Origin: Ferrovibrio xuzhouensis | GTDB lineage: Bacteria; Pseudomonadota; Alphaproteobacteria; Ferrovibrionales; Ferrovibrionaceae | DNA length: 64,000 nucleotides | Assembly (NCBI RefSeq): GCF_042648965.1 | Contig: NZ_JBHRYJ010000002.1 | Coordinates: forward strand, 310,001 to 374,000 | Reading direction: 5' to 3' | Shown: piece after piece, positions 27,152 through 35,364 of the stretch | How the letters are laid out: every line of letters begins with the position of its first letter | Position numbering within the stretch: the first letter of the stretch is position 1 | Program-made: the position numbers and the translations under genes | Notes under the pieces: generated by a model | Database searches by the model: none | Told to the model about the DNA's origin: nothing | Seen by the model: the letters and a program-made list of their open reading frames with translations, nothing else

Positions 27152-27433
27152 ATGTCGAAGTCGAAGGAGACGGCCGAAGGCGCGGCAGAGGCGATTCCGG
27201 CCGATATTGCGGCGATGAGCTTCGAGGCCGCGCTGAAGGCGCTGGACGAAATCGTCTCCAAGCTGGAAAGCGGCCGCGTCGACCTTGAGGAATCGATCGC
27301 CCTCTATGGTCGCGGCGCCCTGCTGCGGCGCCATTGCGAGGCCAAGCTGAAGGCGGCCGAGGAAAAGATCGAGAAAATCGTCGTCGGCGCCGACGGCCAG
27401 CCCGCCACCCAGCCCTTCAAGGCGGCCGACTGA
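27152..27433 (+). CDS. xseB: exodeoxyribonuclease VII small subunit
   Basis: A 93-residue protein with the XseB pattern: FEAALKALDEIVSKLESGRV, then LEESIALYGRGALLRRHCEA, which forms the helical hairpin that caps the XseA nuclease. Several small subunits bind each large subunit to give the single-strand exonuclease. The first gene of a long operon, 1 bp before ispA, an arrangement common in proteobacteria. Confidence 0.93.
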   Translation: MSKSKETAEGAAEAIPADIAAMSFEAALKALDEIVSKLESGRVDLEESIALYGRGALLRRHCEAKLKAAEEKIEKIVVGADGQPATQPFKAAD

Positions 27434-27434
27434 C

Positions 27435-28349
27435 ATGACCGAATCGTCGCCCGCGCTGGCGGCAGCGAGGGACGAGGTGGCGGCGGCCGTCGAGACCATG
27501 CTCGACCGCCTGCTGCCGCAGCCCGAAGGCTCTACTGCCAGGCTCGACGAGGCCATGCGCTATGCCTGCCTTGGCGGCGGCAAGCGCTTCCGGCCCTTCC
27601 TGACGGTCGCCTGCGGCGACCTGTTCGGCGTACCGCGCCCCCGCAGCCTGCGCGCCGGGGCCGCCATCGAGATGCTGCACGGCTATTCGCTGGTGCATGA
27701 CGACCTGCCCTGCATGGACGACGACGACCTGCGCCGCGGCCGGCCGACCGTGCACCGCGCCTTCGACGAGGCGACCGCCGTGCTGGCCGGCGACGGGCTG
27801 CAGGCCGAGGCTTTTGCCGTGCTGGCCGATCCGGCGACCCACCCGGACCCGGGTGTGCGGGCCGAACTGGTGGCCGGATTGGCCGCTGCGGCCGGGGCCC
27901 GGGGCATGGTCGGCGGCCAGGCCATCGATCTGGCCGCCGAGGTGCGGACCGCCGCCGGCCGGCCGCTGGATTACGCCGAGATTGCCGGCCTGCAGGCACT
28001 GAAAACCGGTGCCCTGATCCGCTTTGCTGCCGAGGCCGGGGCGGTTCTCGGCCAGGCACTCCTCGAAGAAAAGGCGGTTTTGCGCGATTATGCCGCCGAA
28101 ATGGGGCTTGCTTTCCAGATCGCCGACGACATCCTTGACCATGAGGGCACGGTCGCCGAACTCGGCAAGGCGATCGGCAAGGATGCCGGTGCCGGCAAGG
28201 CCACCTTCGTCAGCCTGCTGGGGCTGGAGGAGGCCCGGGCCAAGGCACGGGCGTTAACCACTTCGGCCCAGGCCCGGCTGGACCGTTTTGGCCCCCCGGC
28301 GGCTGTTTTGCAGGCGCTGGCAGAGTTTGTTATAACCCGCCGCTCGTGA
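27435..28349 (+). CDS. ispA: farnesyl diphosphate synthase / polyprenyl synthetase
   Basis: A 304-residue all-helical prenyltransferase that condenses IPP with DMAPP and GPP. The first Asp-rich motif is in HDDLPCMDDDDLRRG and the second in QIADDILDHEG; both bind the Mg-diphosphate. The GGGKRFRPFL segment near residue 38 binds IPP. It sits between xseB and dxs, giving the classical isoprenoid operon order, 1 bp after xseB and 16 bp before dxs. Confidence 0.94.
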   Translation: MTESSPALAAARDEVAAAVETMLDRLLPQPEGSTARLDEAMRYACLGGGKRFRPFLTVACGDLFGVPRPRSLRAGAAIEMLHGYSLVHDDLPCMDDDDLRRGRPTVHRAFDEATAVLAGDGLQAEAFAVLADPATHPDPGVRAELVAGLAAAAGARGMVGGQAIDLAAEVRTAAGRPLDYAEIAGLQALKTGALIRFAAEAGAVLGQALLEEKAVLRDYAAEMGLAFQIADDILDHEGTVAELGKAIGKDAGAGKATFVSLLGLEEARAKARALTTSAQARLDRFGPPAAVLQALAEFVITRRS

Positions 28350-28365
28350 GACGATCGGGTCTGAA

Positions 28366-30285
28366 ATGATCAGTAACCGCACACCCCTGCTGGACACGGT
28401 GCGGACGCCGGCGGATATCCGGCAGTTCGATATCGACCAGCTCAAACAGCTCGCTGACGAAGTGCGTCGCGAGATGATCGATGCCGTGTCGGTGACCGGC
28501 GGTCATCTCGGCGCCGGCCTCGGCGTGGTCGAGCTGACGGTGGCGGTGCATCACGTCTTCGCCACGCCGGACGACAGGCTGATCTGGGATGTCGGCCACC
28601 AGGCCTATCCGCACAAGATCCTGACCGGCCGGCGCGACCGCATGCGCACCCTGCGGCAGGGCGGCGGCCTCAGCGGCTTCACCCGGCGCAGCGAAAGCGA
28701 ATACGACCCCTTCGGCGCCGCGCATTCCTCGACCTCGATTTCCGCCGGCCTCGGCATGGCGGTGGCCCGCGACCTCAAGGGCGGCACGAACAACGTCATC
28801 TGCGTGATCGGCGACGGCGCCATGTCGGCCGGCATGGCCTATGAGGCCATGAACAACGCCGGCTCGACCGATTCGCGGCTGATCGTCATCCTCAACGACA
28901 ACGATATGTCGATTGCGCCGCCGGTTGGCGCCATGAGCGCCTATCTGTCGCGGCTGCTGTCCTCGCGCTCCTATATGGGGCTGCGCCAGCTCGCCAAGCA
29001 GCTCGGCCAGAAGATCCTGCCGCGCGGCCTCGCCTCGGCGGCCGAGAAGGCCGAGGAATATGCCCGCGGCATGGTCACCGGCGGCACCCTGTTCGAGGAG
29101 CTCGGCTTCTATTACGTCGGCCCGGTCGACGGCCACAACCTCGAACATCTCGTGCCGGTGCTGAAGAACATCCGCGACAACGACAAGTCCGGCCCGGTGC
29201 TGATCCATGCCGTCACCCAAAAAGGCAAAGGCTACGCGCCGGCTGAGGCGGCCGACGACAAGTATCACGGCGTCGCCAAGTTCGATGTGGTCACCGGCGC
29301 CCAGGCCAAGCCGAAAGCCGGACCGCCGAGCTACACCAAGGTGTTCGCCCAGAGCCTGATCGCCGAGGCCGAACATGACGACAAGATCGTCGCCATCACC
29401 GCCGCGATGCCGTCGGGCACCGGGCTCGATCTGTTCGCCAGGCGCTTCCCGGATCGCTGTTTCGACGTCGGCATCGCCGAGCAGCATGCGGTGACCTTTG
29501 CCGCCGGCATGGCCTGCGAGGGCTACAAGCCGTTTGCCGCGATCTATTCGACCTTCCTGCAGCGCGCCTATGACCAGGTCGTGCATGACGTGGCGATCCA
29601 GAAGCTGCCGGTGCGCTTCGCCATCGACCGCGCCGGTCTGGTCGGTGCCGACGGCGCCACCCATGCCGGCAGTTTCGACATCGCCTATCTCGGCTGCCTG
29701 CCCGATATGGTGCTGATGGCGGCCGCCGACGAGGTCGAACTGATGCATATGGTGGCGACCGCCGCCGCCATCGACGACCGGCCCTCGGCCTTCCGCTATC
29801 CGCGCGGCGAGGGGCTCGGCCTTGTGCTGCCCGAACGGGGCAGCGTGCTGCCGCTCGGCAAGGGCCGCATCCTGCGCGAGGGCGGTTCGATCGCCATCCT
29901 GTCATTCGGCGCGCGGCTGGCCGAGGCGCTCAAGGCCGCCGAGGATCTCGGCGCCCATGGCCTGCCGGCAACGGTGGCCGATGCGCGGTTTGCAAAACCG
30001 CTCGATACCGATCTGATCCGCCAGCTGGCCCGCCACCACGAGGTGCTGATCACCATCGAGGAAGGCTCGGTCGGCGGCTTCGGCAGCCAGGTGATGCAGT
30101 TCCTCGCCATGGAAGGTCTGCTCGATCACGGGCTGAAGGTGCGGCCGATGGTGCTGCCCGACAGCTTCATCGACCATGACAGCCCGGCGAAGCAGTATGA
30201 TGTGGCGGGGTTGAACGCACCGCAGATCGTCGCCATGGCAATGTCGGCACTCGGCCGCGCCCACGAACTCACCGCCCGCGCCTAA
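28366..30285 (+). CDS. dxs: 1-deoxy-D-xylulose-5-phosphate synthase
   Basis: A 639-residue thiamine-diphosphate enzyme that joins pyruvate and glyceraldehyde 3-phosphate in the first step of the MEP isoprenoid pathway. The ThDP motif GDGAMSAGMAYEAMNN lies near residues 148-163. The second domain contains the catalytic-Glu segment VGIAEQHAVTFAAGMA, and DRAGLVGADGATHAG is typical of Dxs. The length matches the family. It is transcribed with ispA upstream. Confidence 0.97.
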   Translation: MISNRTPLLDTVRTPADIRQFDIDQLKQLADEVRREMIDAVSVTGGHLGAGLGVVELTVAVHHVFATPDDRLIWDVGHQAYPHKILTGRRDRMRTLRQGGGLSGFTRRSESEYDPFGAAHSSTSISAGLGMAVARDLKGGTNNVICVIGDGAMSAGMAYEAMNNAGSTDSRLIVILNDNDMSIAPPVGAMSAYLSRLLSSRSYMGLRQLAKQLGQKILPRGLASAAEKAEEYARGMVTGGTLFEELGFYYVGPVDGHNLEHLVPVLKNIRDNDKSGPVLIHAVTQKGKGYAPAEAADDKYHGVAKFDVVTGAQAKPKAGPPSYTKVFAQSLIAEAEHDDKIVAITAAMPSGTGLDLFARRFPDRCFDVGIAEQHAVTFAAGMACEGYKPFAAIYSTFLQRAYDQVVHDVAIQKLPVRFAIDRAGLVGADGATHAGSFDIAYLGCLPDMVLMAAADEVELMHMVATAAAIDDRPSAFRYPRGEGLGLVLPERGSVLPLGKGRILREGGSIAILSFGARLAEALKAAEDLGAHGLPATVADARFAKPLDTDLIRQLARHHEVLITIEEGSVGGFGSQVMQFLAMEGLLDHGLKVRPMVLPDSFIDHDSPAKQYDVAGLNAPQIVAMAMSALGRAHELTARA

Positions 30286-30299
30286 GCAGGACAGATCCG

Positions 30300-31667
30300 A
30301 TGATCCTCCAGGAAGCGCGGGCAACGCTCACGCTGGCGCTGCCCATTGTTGGCACCCATCTGGCGCAGGTGGCGGTGCATACCACCGACGTGCTGATGCT
30401 GGCGCGACTGTCGGACCATGCGCTTGGGGCCGGCGCGTTGGCATTCTCGCTGTTCTCGTTCTTCTGGATGCTCGGTATCGGGCTCGGTATCGCCGTTGCC
30501 GCCCTGGTCGCGCAGGCGGTCGGCCGCGATGCGAAGGACCATGCCAGCGTGCGCGCGGCGGTGCATGACGGCCTGATCGTCACTGGCCTCGGCTTCGCGG
30601 TCAGCCTGGCCATTCTGGCGCCGGCACGTCCCCTCCTCGTGTGGTTCGGCCAGCCGCCGGAACTGGTTGCCGATACCGTGCTGTTCCTGCACCTGCTGAT
30701 GATCGGCTACCTGCCCTCGGTGTGGTTCTCGGTGCTGCGCGCCTTCTCGGCGGCGCTCAGCCGGCCGCGGCCGGCGCTGGTGTTCATGATCCTCGCCGTG
30801 TTGCTCAATGCCATCGCCGTCTACGGGCTCACCTTCGTCGCCGGCCTCGGCATTGTCGGTGCCGGTCTCGGCTCGGCGCTGTCGAACTGGCTGCTGTTCC
30901 TCGGTTTTGCGGTCTACATGACCCGCGACCCGGGCTTCGCCCGCTATCGCCTGTGGGCATCGAACTGGTGGGCCTCGGACTGGCATAGTTCGTGGTGGCG
31001 GCTGCGCGGTTATCTGCGGATCGGCGGGCCGATTGCGCTGACGCTGGCGTCCGAGGTCGGGCTGTTCTCGCTGGCGGTGCAGCTGATGGGGCGGCTCGGT
31101 GCCGACGCGGTGGCGGCGCATCAGATCGCCCTGCAATGGGCCACCATCGCCTTCATGGTGCCGACCGGCCTGTCGCAGGCCGCTACCGTGCGGGTTGGAC
31201 TCGCCGCCGGTGCCCGCGATGCCGAGGGGCTGGTCCGCGCCGGCTGGATCTCCGTCATCATGGCCATCTGTTTTGGCACCTGCTCGGGCAGCCTGTTCTG
31301 GCTGCTGGCGCCGCAGCTGATCGGCCTGTTCGTGCCCGATGCGGCCTCGCCGGTCTTTGCCCTGGCGGTGTCCTATCTGGCCATGGCGGCGCTGTTCCAG
31401 ATCGTCGATGGCGCCCAGGCGGTGACCAACGGCGTGCTGCGCGGCCTGCGGGATACCGCCGTACCGATGCTCTGCGCCGCCGTCGGCTACTGGCTCTGCG
31501 GCCTGCCGGCGGCGCTGTGGTTCGGTTTCCACAGCACCCTGCGTGGCCAGGGCGTCTGGCTCGGCCTCGTGGTCGGGCTGGCCGTCGCCGCGGTCATGCT
31601 GGTCTGGCGCTTCATCTGGTGGACGCGTAGGCTGCGACCCGACCCGCAGCAGGAGCGGCCGGCATGA
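30300..31667 (+). CDS. MATE-family efflux transporter
   Basis: A 455-residue integral membrane protein with about 12 hydrophobic helices in two homologous halves; the first opens TLALPIVGTHLAQVAVHTTDVLMLARL, split by loops typical of NorM/DinF-like MATE carriers. These export cationic drugs or metabolites against Na+ or H+. The AGGA before the ATG and the 14-bp gap after dxs place it in the isoprenoid operon. Its stop overlaps the TlyA-like gene start as ATGA. Confidence 0.9.
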   Translation: MILQEARATLTLALPIVGTHLAQVAVHTTDVLMLARLSDHALGAGALAFSLFSFFWMLGIGLGIAVAALVAQAVGRDAKDHASVRAAVHDGLIVTGLGFAVSLAILAPARPLLVWFGQPPELVADTVLFLHLLMIGYLPSVWFSVLRAFSAALSRPRPALVFMILAVLLNAIAVYGLTFVAGLGIVGAGLGSALSNWLLFLGFAVYMTRDPGFARYRLWASNWWASDWHSSWWRLRGYLRIGGPIALTLASEVGLFSLAVQLMGRLGADAVAAHQIALQWATIAFMVPTGLSQAATVRVGLAAGARDAEGLVRAGWISVIMAICFGTCSGSLFWLLAPQLIGLFVPDAASPVFALAVSYLAMAALFQIVDGAQAVTNGVLRGLRDTAVPMLCAAVGYWLCGLPAALWFGFHSTLRGQGVWLGLVVGLAVAAVMLVWRFIWWTRRLRPDPQQERPA

Positions 31668-32413
31668 AAACAGCGAAACTCCGTCTCGACCAGGCGCTGG
31701 TGGAGCGCGGGCTGGCGGAAAGCCGGGCCAAGGCGCAGGCGGCGATCATGGCTGGCCTGGTCTTCTCCGGCGAGAAAAGGCTCGACAAGCCGGGCCATAC
31801 CATTGCCGCCGATGCGCCGCTTGAACTGCGCGGCAAGCCGCATCCCTGGGTCAGCCGCGGCGGCGTCAAGCTGGCCCATGCCATCACGCATTTCGGCCTG
31901 TCGCCGGAGGGCCGCATCGCCATCGATGTCGGTGCCTCGACCGGCGGTTTCACCGACGTGCTGCTGCAGCATGGCGCGGCGAAGGTCTATGCCGTCGATG
32001 TCGGCGAGGGCCAGCTCGACTGGCGTTTGCGCAATGACGACCGCGTCGTGGTGCTGGAAAAAACCAATGCCCGGCATCTGACGGCGGAACAGGTGCCGGA
32101 CCCGATCACCTGTGTCGTCTGCGATGCCAGCTTCATCGGCCTGCAGACGGTACTGCCGGCGGCTCTGGCGCTGGCGCAGCCGGGCACCTGGGCGGTGGCG
32201 CTGATCAAGCCGCAGTTCGAGGTCGGCCGCGAGCGGGTCGGCAAGGGCGGCGTGGTGCGCGACGCCGCCCTGCATGATGAGGTCTGCACCCGCATCGGCG
32301 ACTGGTGGGCCGGGTTGCCGGGCTGGCAGGTGCGCGGCATCGAGCCGAGCCCGATCCTCGGGCCGGAAGGCAATCGCGAGTTTCTCATAGCGGCGGATTA
32401 TAACGATGCGTGA
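31664..32413 (+). CDS. TlyA-family rRNA 2'-O-methyltransferase
   Basis: A 249-residue protein with an N-terminal S4 RNA-binding domain (LRLDQALVERGLAESRAKAQ, residues 6-25) followed by an FtsJ-like Rossmann methyltransferase with SAM motif IDVGASTGGFTDVLLQHGA. TlyA proteins methylate ribosomal RNA cytidines; older annotation as hemolysin is based on secondary effects. A position after dxs is common in alphaproteobacteria. It overlaps the MATE gene by 4 bp and the next gene by 8 bp. Confidence 0.92.
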   Translation: MKTAKLRLDQALVERGLAESRAKAQAAIMAGLVFSGEKRLDKPGHTIAADAPLELRGKPHPWVSRGGVKLAHAITHFGLSPEGRIAIDVGASTGGFTDVLLQHGAAKVYAVDVGEGQLDWRLRNDDRVVVLEKTNARHLTAEQVPDPITCVVCDASFIGLQTVLPAALALAQPGTWAVALIKPQFEVGRERVGKGGVVRDAALHDEVCTRIGDWWAGLPGWQVRGIEPSPILGPEGNREFLIAADYNDA

Positions 32414-33719
32414 TGTTGAAGGCGTGATTGCCCGCATGGGCGGACAGGGCCATGGCGTGCTCGACAAGGATGGCGAGCGCTTCTATGTGCCGTTCACCGT
32501 GCCGGGCGACCGCGTCTCCGCCAAGGTCGGCGAGGAGCGCGGCGACGGCTTTGCCGCCCAGCTCAGCGTGCTGGAAGACGCTGGCCCCGATCGCGTCGAG
32601 CCGCCCTGCCGGCATTTCCAGGCCTGCGGCGGCTGTGCCCTGCAGCATTGGGCCGATGCGCCCTATCGCGACTGGAAGCGCGACCGGCTGGTCAGCGCCC
32701 TGCAGCGCCGCGACTTCACCGATCCGCCTGCTGCCGATCTGGTCGATGATCTGGTGGAGGTGCCGGACCGCAGCCGGCGCCGTGCCGAATTCGTCGCCCG
32801 CCGGGTCAAGAACCGCGTGCTGATGGGCTTCCATGAAGCGGCCAGCCGCAAGATTGTCGATCTCGAAGACTGTGTCGTGTTGCGGCCGGCGCTGTTTGCG
32901 GTGCTGCCGGCCCTGCGTGCCATGATCATCGAGGTGCTGGGCGACGGCTGGGCGGTCGACCTGCGGGTGACCGAAACCCTGACCGGCCTCGATGTGGTGA
33001 TCATCGGCAAGCTGAAGATGCGGGTGCAGGAACGCATCGCGCTCAGCCGCGCCGCCAAGGCCGCCGCCCTCGCGCGACTGAGCTGGCGTTTCGATATGAG
33101 CAGCGAACCGGAAATGCTCTATCAGGGCGAGGCGGCCCCGCTGGTGAAATTCGGCGATACGGTCGTGACGCTGGCACCGGGCGGCTTCCTGCAGGCCACG
33201 GCGGAAGCCGAACAGGCGATGGCCGATCTGGCGCTCGATGCCCTGAAGGACGCCAAACGCGTGGCCGACCTGTTCTCGGGCTGCGGTGCCTTCGCGCTGC
33301 GGCTCGCCGCTGCCGGCAAGAGCGTGCTGGCCGCCGATGCCGACCGGCCGGCGATTGCGGCCCTGACCGCGGCGGCCAAGGCCGCCGGCCTGGGCGGACG
33401 GCTGACCGCCGAGATGCGCGACCTGGAGCGCCGGCCGCTGACCCGCCAGGAGTTCAAGAAGCTCGATGCCATCCTGCTCGATCCGCCGCGCGCCGGCGCC
33501 CGGGCCCAGGTGCAGCAGATCGCCGAGGCGACCCAGGCCGGCGCCGGCGGCGGCGATACGGCCCCGCCGCTGGTGGTGATGGCCGCCTGCGACCCCAATT
33601 CCTTCGCCCGCGATGCCCGGGTGCTGGTGGATGCCGGCTACCGGCTGGAGCGGGCCACGCCGATCGACCAGTTCCGCTGGTCGCCGCATCTGGAAATGCT
33701 CGGTATTTTCAGGCGTTAA
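32406..33719 (+). CDS. TrmA/RlmD-family RNA uracil-C5 methyltransferase
   Basis: A 437-residue SAM-dependent enzyme. It has an N-terminal TRAM-like domain (PFTVPGDRVSAKVGEER), an iron-sulfur cysteine set beginning CRHFQACGGCALQHW, and a C-terminal methyltransferase with LFSGCGAFALRLA and ILLDPPRAGA. The catalytic Cys is in MAACDPNSFARD. The family makes 5-methyluridine in 23S rRNA or tRNA; which RNA is the substrate here cannot be decided by eye. Last protein gene of the operon before tRNA-Gln. Confidence 0.92.
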   Translation: MRDVEGVIARMGGQGHGVLDKDGERFYVPFTVPGDRVSAKVGEERGDGFAAQLSVLEDAGPDRVEPPCRHFQACGGCALQHWADAPYRDWKRDRLVSALQRRDFTDPPAADLVDDLVEVPDRSRRRAEFVARRVKNRVLMGFHEAASRKIVDLEDCVVLRPALFAVLPALRAMIIEVLGDGWAVDLRVTETLTGLDVVIIGKLKMRVQERIALSRAAKAAALARLSWRFDMSSEPEMLYQGEAAPLVKFGDTVVTLAPGGFLQATAEAEQAMADLALDALKDAKRVADLFSGCGAFALRLAAAGKSVLAADADRPAIAALTAAAKAAGLGGRLTAEMRDLERRPLTRQEFKKLDAILLDPPRAGARAQVQQIAEATQAGAGGGDTAPPLVVMAACDPNSFARDARVLVDAGYRLERATPIDQFRWSPHLEMLGIFRR

Positions 33720-33738
33720 CCCGGACCGGGGTTAGGGG

Positions 33739-33767
33739 TTGCAAAGCCCGGACGGGCGGGCTATATC
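33739..33767 (+). promoter_or_regulatory. predicted promoter of tRNA-Gln
   Basis: TTGCAA (33739-33744), a 17-bp spacer and TATATC (33762-33767), ending 17 bp before the mature tRNA 5' end. A GC-rich CCCG-GA-CGGG hairpin lies in the spacer. Confidence 0.55.
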
Positions 33768-33784
33768 CCGGCCCCGATCCCTGC

Positions 33785-33858
33785 TGGGGGATCGTCTAAC
33801 GGTAGGACCCCAGACTCTGACTCTGGTTGTCTAGGTTCGAATCCTAGTCCCCCAGCCA
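33785..33858 (+). tRNA. tRNA-Gln (anticodon CTG), attachment gene for the Tn7-like elements
   Basis: A 74-nt cloverleaf with encoded CCA. The acceptor stem TGGGGGA pairs with TCCCCCA. The anticodon arm is CCAGA-CTCTGAC-TCTGG with CTG at the decoding position, and the T loop is TTCGAAT. Two related Tn7-like elements inserted 32-42 bp downstream of its 3' end, so it is the probable target gene recognised by their TniQ proteins. The tRNA itself is intact. Confidence 0.96.
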
Positions 33859-33894
33859 ATCCCCTCGATATTAGGTAGCAAACGCACCTATGTC

Positions 33895-33899
33895 AGATA
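33895..33899. repeat. 5-bp target-site duplication, left copy (AGATA)
   Basis: AGATA lies directly before the left terminus and again directly after the right terminus at 47857-47861. Five-bp duplications are the rule for Tn7-like transposition. Removing the element and one copy restores TGTC-AGATA-CCCGG, the left end of the older element. Confidence 0.92.
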
Positions 33900-33975
33900 T
33901 GTCGGTTACCGAAGAAGTTGGCAATTTCTCCGATTGGCCGGCAATTTCGACCATACATTCTGACAATTGGTGAGT
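33900..33975 (+). repeat. left end of the Tn7-like element: terminal inverted repeat and three TnsB-type sites
   Basis: The terminal repeat 33900-33927 matches the reverse complement of 47829-47856 at 21 of 28 positions, including the first six bases TGTCGG and the inner GGCAATTT. Three similar sites follow in direct orientation: TTGGCAATTTCTCCGAT (33918), CCGGCAATTTCGACCAT (33938) and CTGACAATTGGTGAGT (33960), spaced 20-22 bp. Confidence 0.85.
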
Positions 33976-34014
33976 CTCGCTGCCGCGCTTCGCGCTAGGG
34001 CGCGCGGGATAGCG

Positions 34015-34023
34015 TGGTAAAAT
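34015..34023 (+). promoter_or_regulatory. extended -10 promoter of the transposition operon
   Basis: TGGTAAAAT is an extended -10 element with no convincing -35. The surrounding block, from GGTGAGTC to TAAAATCC, is nearly identical in the older element copy (47921-47977), which supports a function. It lies just inside the TnsB sites, so TnsB binding could autoregulate it. Confidence 0.45.
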
Positions 34024-34035
34024 CCTTTTTGCATC

Positions 34036-34081
34036 GCAGGCAGGGTTTGGCTGCCAGCACGCGGTCCGAAAGGATCCCAGG
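34036..34081 (+). promoter_or_regulatory. tniQ leader with two RNA hairpins, second one over the Shine-Dalgarno
   Basis: Hairpin A pairs GCAGGCAG (34036-34043) with CTGCCAGC (34051-34058), with one A-A mismatch. Hairpin B pairs GGTCC (34063-34067) with GGATC (34072-34076) across a GAAA tetraloop; the AAAGGA ribosome-binding site of tniQ is in its loop and 3' strand. The older element copy keeps both hairpins with base changes that preserve pairing. Confidence 0.55.
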
Positions 34082-35362
34082 ATGTACTTGCCGCGGACTT
34101 GGCCCGTCGGCATCCCGCTACAGACCGATGAGAGTTTTTCGTCCTGGTTTGCTCGCATCGCTTGGGCGCATGGTGCCACGCCATCGGAGCTCTACCGTAT
34201 AGCCCTGCCCGGTGGGCGAATCGGCGGGATCGATCTCGATCGCCATGCCTGTGACGACCTGATCCTTAACCTCTCTCGGGACGCCGGCGTCCCGGCCGGC
34301 GACCTGGAGGCTGCCACGCTGAGGCGGTGGCGCGGCTCGGTCTATGATCGGGATGACGGTAAGGCCCACATTGCCTGGTTGCCACCCGCCGGCCGGGCCT
34401 ATGGTCGGAGCTCGTTCGGGCAGCAGGTTTGTCCGTCCTGCCTCGCGGAAGACGCGGAGCCGTACTTCCGAACCACCTGGCGTCTCAGCTTCTATAGCGT
34501 CTGCTTCCGGCATCGGCAGATTATGGTCGACCGCTGCCCCGGCTGCTCCAGCCCAATCCATCTGCCGAACGTGGCTATGGGGGCATCGCTGGCCCGATGC
34601 GGTTCATGTGATTTTGACCTCCGCTCGATAGCGGCTCCGAAGGTGATAGATCGCGATCTCACCACCCAGAAAAGGCTCATGAGGATCGCTGGCGGCGATT
34701 GGCAGTCCATGGGTGCCTACGGCTATATGCATCCGGTGCTGTTTTTCAAACTATTCGCATTGCTCTACCGGCTGCTCGCATCAGGCCGGCGGGCTCTGCC
34801 GCTCAGGCGAGCACTGCTATCGGAGCGAAGCGAATTGCGGGTGGAGGCTATTCCACGTATCCGAGAGATACATCGGCACACCGCTAGGGTTCGTCACATT
34901 CTGGTTGGAATGACCTGGCAGCTTGTTCAGGATTGGCCTGTTCGATTCGTGGAGGTGTGCGACGAAGTAGGATTGCATCGTTGGCTCTTGGTCAGAGAAC
35001 CGGACAACGTCCCCTTCGTGTATGCGGACACTGTATTGCGGCACTTGGTAAGGCAGATGCACCACGTCGGGGTGGAGGAAATCGATACTGTGTCGCGGCA
35101 TCTTTCGACTTCCGGCCAAGTGCCGACTTACGAAGCATTGAAGGGCATCCTTGGGGTCAAATTCCATGCCGCTCGCAAGCTTTCTGCTCCCGTGAGGCCG
35201 CATAAAGCTTATGGCACTCATCGGTACTGGAAACTCGATGGGGTCTCACCGGCTACCCGTGCTGCCGTAAAGAAGGCTGCTCACAGGGCAGGCGAGAGCG
35301 TCGGGTCGTGGGTGGACCTGGCGCTACAGACTGCCCTGAAGCCCAAAGCGAAAGGCAAATAG
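34082..35362 (+). CDS. tniQ: TniQ/TnsD-family target-selection protein
   Basis: A 426-residue protein. The N-terminus FPLRTWP-like start (MYLPRTWPVGIPLQTDESFSSW) is the TniQ signature. Zinc-finger cysteines follow: CPSC near residue 119, then CFRHR, CPGC and a CGSC pair. TniQ/TnsD proteins bind the attachment site and recruit TnsC. The C-terminal ~35 residues (SPATRAAVKKAAHRAGESVG then SWVDLALQTAL) look like a ribbon-helix-helix DNA-binding unit, not something I know from TniQ. The element lies beside tRNA-Gln, which this protein presumably recognises. It is the first gene of the core operon, 2 bp before tnsA. Confidence 0.88.
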   Translation: MYLPRTWPVGIPLQTDESFSSWFARIAWAHGATPSELYRIALPGGRIGGIDLDRHACDDLILNLSRDAGVPAGDLEAATLRRWRGSVYDRDDGKAHIAWLPPAGRAYGRSSFGQQVCPSCLAEDAEPYFRTTWRLSFYSVCFRHRQIMVDRCPGCSSPIHLPNVAMGASLARCGSCDFDLRSIAAPKVIDRDLTTQKRLMRIAGGDWQSMGAYGYMHPVLFFKLFALLYRLLASGRRALPLRRALLSERSELRVEAIPRIREIHRHTARVRHILVGMTWQLVQDWPVRFVEVCDEVGLHRWLLVREPDNVPFVYADTVLRHLVRQMHHVGVEEIDTVSRHLSTSGQVPTYEALKGILGVKFHAARKLSAPVRPHKAYGTHRYWKLDGVSPATRAAVKKAAHRAGESVGSWVDLALQTALKPKAKGK

Positions 35363-35364
35363 CA

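Noticed and set aside
31664..32413. Hemolysin role for the TlyA-like protein
   Set aside because: The S4 plus FtsJ architecture is that of an rRNA methyltransferase; the hemolysin name is historical.
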